Source: Eucalyptus grandis (Eukaryota > Streptophyta > Magnoliopsida > Myrtales > Myrtaceae). From it: a stretch of 64,000 nucleotides of DNA. Location of the stretch: contig NC_052614.1 in the NCBI RefSeq assembly GCF_016545825.1, positions 36,116,072-36,180,071 on the forward strand, in the 5' to 3' direction. Below, one piece after another: positions 59,361-64,000 of the stretch. The notes under the pieces were generated by a model. That model made no database searches. It was not told the DNA's origin and was given only the letters and a program-made list of their open reading frames with translations. The position numbers and the translations under genes are program-made. Each line of letters begins with the position of its first letter. The first letter of the stretch is position 1.

Positions 59361-59749
59361 GATAGGGTCCGGGATAGAGTCAGCTAGGGACTTCTTTTTT
59401 AGACCTCGACTTTTGTGTATATAACTCTGTAGGCTGACCTTGGTATTTTATAAAAATGTGTTTTGTGAAAATTTGTATCTTGCTTTTTTATCCCATATTT
59501 GTGTTGTCTGGGGATTATTATATGCTTCTGCATGTACAATAAAATGAATGGGTCAACAACACGTCCAGGGACGTTGCAATTTTATTGACCATCAAGGGAT
59601 GTGCGTGCACTCGAGGTTTGGGGTGTGACAATTAAGTCATGAATTGGTGGGCTTGAGAGAACCCAGCTAAGCCTAACAAACCTAACCAAACCATTAGCCC
59701 CACTATCGCCCGCCCTAATCGGGCGTCAAAAAAAGAGGTCGCGACAGCT

Positions 59750-59767
59750 TGGCAACTCTGCTGGGAT
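59750..59767 (+). promoter_or_regulatory. putative primer binding site of the Ogre/Tat-like element
   Basis: TGGCAACTCTGCTGGGAT begins with TGG, complementary to a tRNA CCA end, four bases after the LTR end. From memory, Ogre/Tat elements commonly have TGGCGACTC-type sites assigned to tRNA-Arg; the tRNA here is not verified. Confidence 0.6.
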
Positions 59768-60243
59768 AATTTTGAGGACTTAGCCCATTTTTATTTTGTT
59801 TAAACACTTTACTAACTTGGGTTTTTCTTTTTTCTTTTTTCATGCAGGTTAGTAGCTTAGAGATCTATTTTAATTTTGTGAAAATAAAATGTCTTGTGAT
59901 TATAAACTGCTATGCATGCTTTACTGTCTTAGCACTGCACGTGGTAGACACAACCCCGCTGCCAAACCTGGGCTGCCATAGGATATTTAGGATGGTGTTA
60001 AGAAAGATACAGCCTTGAATGTGAGACTGTGATGTAGAGGTTGCCTTTCTTTTCCTCGAATTTCTTTAGGTAGAGCTGAGGTTAAGAAGGTATGATGCCA
60101 ACACAAGACTGCAACAAGCAAACACCCTTTTAATTTCAACAAGCCTTCTCAATTAGACATCGAGCTGCATGTACCATGCGCATGTCTCTATGCTTGCCAT
60201 TTTCTTTAAAAGCAAAGTAATTTCTTTGCTTTTTTGCTCAGTC

Positions 60244-61603
60244 CTTTTTTATTGGCCCATGGCAATTCAGGTAGGTTTTTCAAGTCCTAGTTTATATGTG
60301 ATGGAAGGAGACGTTATCCAGTTTATTCCCGCCCCCAAAACAGAGCTCTTTAGAGGGTGGGGTCAATTGGACCAATTTGCCCAAGAGTGTGTGAAAGCCA
60401 GAGTTGGTCATCTCCTATCGTTATTCTAAATCCCTGTTCATCCCAAAGTCATATAGGCCATAGCACATTTCTAGTGTCCTAGGATATCCACTTTCATGTT
60501 TGGTGGGTTCGAGCTAACCCTAACTTTGGAAGAATACAGCATCATTATCGGAATGCCTCTCGAGAATAAGCTTGTAGAGCCACCAATGGGCATTAACCCG
60601 TTGTGTGGGTTAGCACGACTTTTAAGAATTGAAGTCCATCTTATCAGACAAATTCTTGAAACCAACCACAATACTTGCCCCTTAGTGTCTTTGACTACTT
60701 GTTTTGAAAATCAACCCATGACCCAAAAAAGTGAAATTTTCATTCTAGCCTTTTTCGAGTTCATCATTTTCCCCCATCAAAAGGGTGCCATAAGTCCTTC
60801 AATGGCATGAGTAGTTGATTAGATCTCAAGGGGGCAAAATTATGTCAACATGATTTTAGCCAAAACATTATTGTCCCTTAATCATTTTAAAGAAAGCATG
60901 GAAAAAATCATGAGAGCCTCCCCCGAAATTTTGCAGGTCTGGTTCTTTTCTCACCTAAGCGAATTTCGATGCCTCATGCAATCATTTGAAACAAATGATT
61001 TCGAAAATCCATTACAGAAATTTATGGTCTTAGGACCATACATTCTCAACCAAAGATATTTTAACTAGATAAATTTCCAAAGAGACCCGGCTCTTGAGGC
61101 ATTCCTATGGTGTGCCGGTTGGTTCTATGAAAAGAGAGGTCGCTTTGCTTACAAATATTGCAATCCAATTCCGCTGCTTGGCCTTACCAGCACCATTCCC
61201 TATTATCCATATAGGGTGGCACGACAATACAGAGGCCTGTAGGAGATCTTGCCACCTTTCAAGACGAAGATCCCTTCACTCTTTTTCACCCATCAAAGAT
61301 GTGACTACGCATTCGAGATTGCCCTTATCGACGAAACATGGAGCAAATGCAATCGCAAAAGGATTGTGGTACCTGAATGGCTTAAGGGTTAGGAAAAGGT
61401 CCATCACGCCTCTAAGTCCTACATCCACGGCCATCGCATCCCAACAACACTGAGGCCACTGGTCTGTCACCCAATCAGCAAGATCAATCACGAGCAAGCA
61501 GAGCGTATGCAAAAGGGATTTGGGAATAGGCTGGGTACACATCTCAGAGCCGGGATGCAAGCATCTTCACAAAAACAAGGCTCCCCATCACATATAAAAT
61601 AGC
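60244..61603 (+). pseudogene. Ogre/Tat-like first ORF with DUF7745-like domain, decayed
   Basis: About 440 codons. Blocks read in order: FRGWGQLDQFAQE and VGHLLSL, FGGFELTLTLEEYSIIIGMP, LRIEVHLIRQILE, WFFSHLSEFRC, FLWCAGWFYEKRG, PYYPYRVARQYRGLQEI and WSKCNRKRIVVPEWLKG. The LTLEEYS..IGMP and PYRVARQYG..Q blocks are typical of the DUF7745-like protein found in plant Ogre/Tat elements upstream of or at gag; its role is unknown. Stops at about 60427, 60808 and 61066 and a frameshift near 61090 break it. It lies 0.5 kb after the primer site, in the right order for such an element. Family recognition is by eye. Confidence 0.6.
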
Positions 61604-62640
61604 AGTCATGTGCCCCCTAGTGTTAGTATTGTTTTAGTCCCACTGTTTAGGGCCTTCTGCATTTCGTTCTATCGTCTTAATTTCAAGTTTAGACATTAGG
61701 AGTCTGTTGTTTGTGAAATCCTCTTTTGATAAATAAAAACAGTTGGACCATTGCCTGGGGTCAATCCTTATTTTACTCTCGTGCTCATTCATTGTTTTTG
61801 TAACATCAGGTAATTATGAACCGCCAACCACCAATCGCCTGTGAATGGCCTTAGGCAATGGGGCTCGGTCAGAATGATGTACAAAATTGCCTCGCTAACT
61901 GTGGCATCAGGAAATTTTGACGATCCTCGATTATGCGACGGTCCATGACCGATCGACGGAAGTATCATCGGATTGTGTCATTAGTATTATTTACAGACAT
62001 CGTTTTGATATTATCATCGGACCGTTATGCCTCATTTAGTAATGATTCGATTATCGAATAAATTATAACCTTGTCGGAATCCCTTTACTTAAGGTCATTG
62101 GTGAGACCAACCTCATCCGTATTTTTGCCGACCTCAGAGAAAAATGATGACATGTCGTGGATTGATGAATTTGTTATCGAACTTCGTCATTGACACCGAT
62201 GTTGGACCCCATCATACCATCATCATCATCGGCACCACTTTAGACCCTGCCAATTTATGTACATATTTCTTTCAATGATACTACACAACTATATCACCTA
62301 TGTGTATATGGAATAAGAGAGGAATTTGGACTTTGATCAATTGATGTTTTTTTTAGAGAGCCGAACAAATGGAATTCGGCCATTGCATGAGGAACATGCA
62401 TGCCCGCACGGAGAGGAGGAATCATCCACGTCCAATGCCGCTCCAATCTCTCTCCATTTAGTCGACACTTTAGTCAACTTTGAAGTAGGATTATTGACCG
62501 AATGAGGGCCAGCAACAGCCACGTTGCTACGGTTTGGGGCTGCCAACGAAAACCAAGAAACCCCAGCTGAAGACACGCCTCCTCCACATGTCCATCGATT
62601 GCTGCAGCCACCACAACCTGCATGCAATTAATTAACTTAA
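61604..62640. other. untranslatable internal sequence of the Ogre/Tat-like element and unassigned flank
   Basis: No convincing ORF. The stretch up to about 62.2 kb is probably the spacer after the first ORF. Around 62.3-62.6 kb the sequence may already belong to the next LTR, but its start could not be fixed. Confidence 0.35.
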
Positions 62641-64000
62641 TTAACATTTAGAATGGGAAAAGTGCTGGTGTGTTCGAGCAAGTAGATAGAGAGTGAGCAG
62701 TGGCGAGTGAGAGAGAGAAATCGAGCGAGCAGAACCGCGAGCAGAGCGAGTGATCCGCGAGAGAGGGCAGCGAGGGAGAAGGGAAAGGACGGCCTCTCGC
62801 TTGTGCGTGTTGCCGCCGTCGACACAGCTCGCCTTCGCCACTGTTGAGCCGTGTCCGCAACCCATAACCCTCCTATTTTGCTGCTGTTGAGTTGTATAAC
62901 CTAAGGCAAGTTGAAGTCTACTGATCTATATAGTGTAATGTTGTTGCTGTCTTAGGAAATGTATTGATAGGCTGGATTGTTGGATTTTGATGTGAGTGAT
63001 GGTTTAATTGAGCAACCAATACTGTTTTGAGGTTGAGCGATTAATGAAGTGTTCAGATTTCTCATGCATGTGTTTGATTTATGGCTTATTGAGAAACCGA
63101 GACTGTTTTGAGGTTGGAAAATGGATGGATTGCTCAGATTTCGCATGCATGTGGTTGATTCTCCGAATTTCAGCCAAACAGATTTTTGGCTACTATAAAA
63201 TCTTGAGGAATTCGGCCATTGTTTCAGTTTTGGGAAAAAAAAAAAAAACCTCTTGACTTGTGTTTGAAACTCTATTTACTATGGCACCGGCTACAAATGT
63301 TTCAAAAACCGCACGGTGCTTTCCAAATTTTCGAATTTTGTATCAACTTGTCCAAACCATTGAAGGTCGGGTTGATATCTCGGTTTACTATATGAGTTTT
63401 TAAACTTAGTTATTGCTTTGGAACAAAAATCGGCCAGAAAATGATTTGGAAAAACTCTCCGACCCTCGCTGGAATTTTATATAAATCGAGGCGCCGCCCA
63501 TCAACGTTTCAAAAAGAAAAAGAAAAGGTTCTTTGGCGCTCTTGGAATCTCGAACTTTGATGCGAACTGATTTTCCTTATAAAATCATGAAGTCAGGAGT
63601 GAAGTTTAGATTTGTCAATGTGCCGAATTCGAATTTTTGTTTTGGTAACTCTTTCAATTTTGTACAAGAGTTGCAAGCATGGTTTATGGAATCACAAATA
63701 ATTTTTTAAATGCATTGGAAGGTTAGTCGTGGGGTAGACCTACGGGCTTGATGTTTTGCTACTAAGTTTTGTTCATTGGTGATTCAAAAACATTTTGGTT
63801 TATGATTTCAAAGCTTGTTGTTGTTTTAAAAATGTTTTGGCATTGAAATGATTTGGTTGAGACACCATGGCTAAGATGTGTTGTGAATGCCGTCGGACCT
63901 TCGAGTCGACGATGCCCCGGGAGTGTCGGGATGCCCATAGGATCACATGAGGCAATGCCGCTGGATGCCTGGGGTTCGTAGTACCTCAGAGGTTCCCTGA
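62641..64000 (+). mobile_element. divergent family I-like long LTR, running off the window
   Basis: A GA-rich leader with GAGAGAGAGAAATCGAGCGAG is followed by TAAGGCAAGTTGAAG, like the GAGGCAAGTTGG block of LTR A. The last 100 bp (GTCGACGATGCCCCGGGAGTGTCGGGATGCCC) correspond to the start of the GATGCC modules of A (29833). The sequence between is diverged, with direct repeats around 63010-63170 (CTCAGATTTCGCATGCATGT type). Start and end are not seen. Confidence 0.5.

Larger units (their letters stand above)
56438..59635 (+). mobile_element. solo LTR F (family II) with ATTAA target duplication
   Basis: The LTR is 56443-59630 (3188 bp), TGTGATAGCC to GGGGTGTGACA. ATTAA is at 56438-56442 and 59631-59635. 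Collinear with E and D. It sits inside the Ogre/Tat-like LTR and is therefore younger. No internal region. Confidence 0.92.
54505..59746 (+). mobile_element. Ogre/Tat-like 5' LTR, interrupted by solo LTR F
   Basis: Starts TGTTGACACCCAAATTTT and ends AGAGGTCGCGACA; about 2.05 kb without the F insertion. Start and end match the solo LTR at 16042-18788. A TATA box is at 54981 and a GC-rich leader follows (55.0-55.8 kb), with homopolymer A runs at 55.98-56.2 kb. A tRNA-complementary sequence follows directly, so this is a 5' LTR with internal region to its right. The 3' LTR is not in the window. Confidence 0.8.

Overview
This is plant nuclear DNA from a repeat-dense, heterochromatin-like block. 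The evidence is long nested LTR retrotransposons, initiator tRNA-Met primer sites, chromovirus integrases ending in a chromodomain remnant, Ty1/copia, Mutator-like and Ogre/Tat-like debris, and plant-type splice and TATA signals. I cannot name the species. No intact host gene is visible. The only host-gene traces are a decayed ATL-type RING-H2 ligase relic at the left edge (minus strand) and a possible first exon cut in two by a 26.4 kb retrotransposon nest (27795-27888 and 54293-54355).

Layout. 1-717: ATL relic. 720-3237: AT-rich, no gene. 3238-5592: LTR fragment and degenerate copia (minus). 5593-19481: a broken minus-strand chromovirus (element D). Its RNase H is split by a solo LTR (C, 9991-13572, TSD TATAG) and its 5' LTR by an Ogre/Tat-like solo LTR (16042-18788, TSD CTTGC). 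19482-22693: a 37-bp tandem repeat and a Mutator-like transposase scrap. 22694-27180: a 4.49 kb solo LTR (E, TSD CTTCC) carrying a fold-back element. 27889-54287: element A (TSD GTTGG). A second chromovirus B is inserted in A's 5' LTR (TSD TTTAT), and that locus was later partly duplicated in tandem. 54505-59746: an Ogre/Tat-like 5' LTR holding solo LTR F (56443-59630, TSD ATTAA), followed by its primer site and a decayed DUF7745-like ORF up to about 61.6 kb. From about 62.6 kb to the end: the start of another long LTR.

Two chromovirus LTR families are present. Family I is A, B and C, with ends TGTGGCAYCC and TGYYACA. Family II is D, E, F and the 3.2-3.7 kb fragment, with ends TGTGAYARCC and GTGACA. 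Their LTRs are very long (3.2-4.5 kb) and share an internal plan: leader, variable tandem repeat, a 111-137 bp intron-like segment with plant splice signals, then a small ORF starting just after the acceptor, then the LTR end. In family I the ORF is 83 codons. Between the divergent copies A and C it has no indels and 58/83 identical residues, with 19 synonymous-only codon changes against 25 replacement changes (hand count). Family I leaders also repeat a short motif every 181-183 bp. This LTR-borne intron-plus-ORF cassette is the best candidate for an undescribed system here.

The gag-pol regions of A, B and D are all broken by stops, frameshifts or deletions, so none is autonomous. Several family I LTR ORFs are intact, and a good TATA box remains in one B LTR. 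Five of the LTR insertions are solo LTRs with clean target duplications, so LTR-LTR recombination has been the main way elements were removed. All coordinates and comparisons were made by eye.
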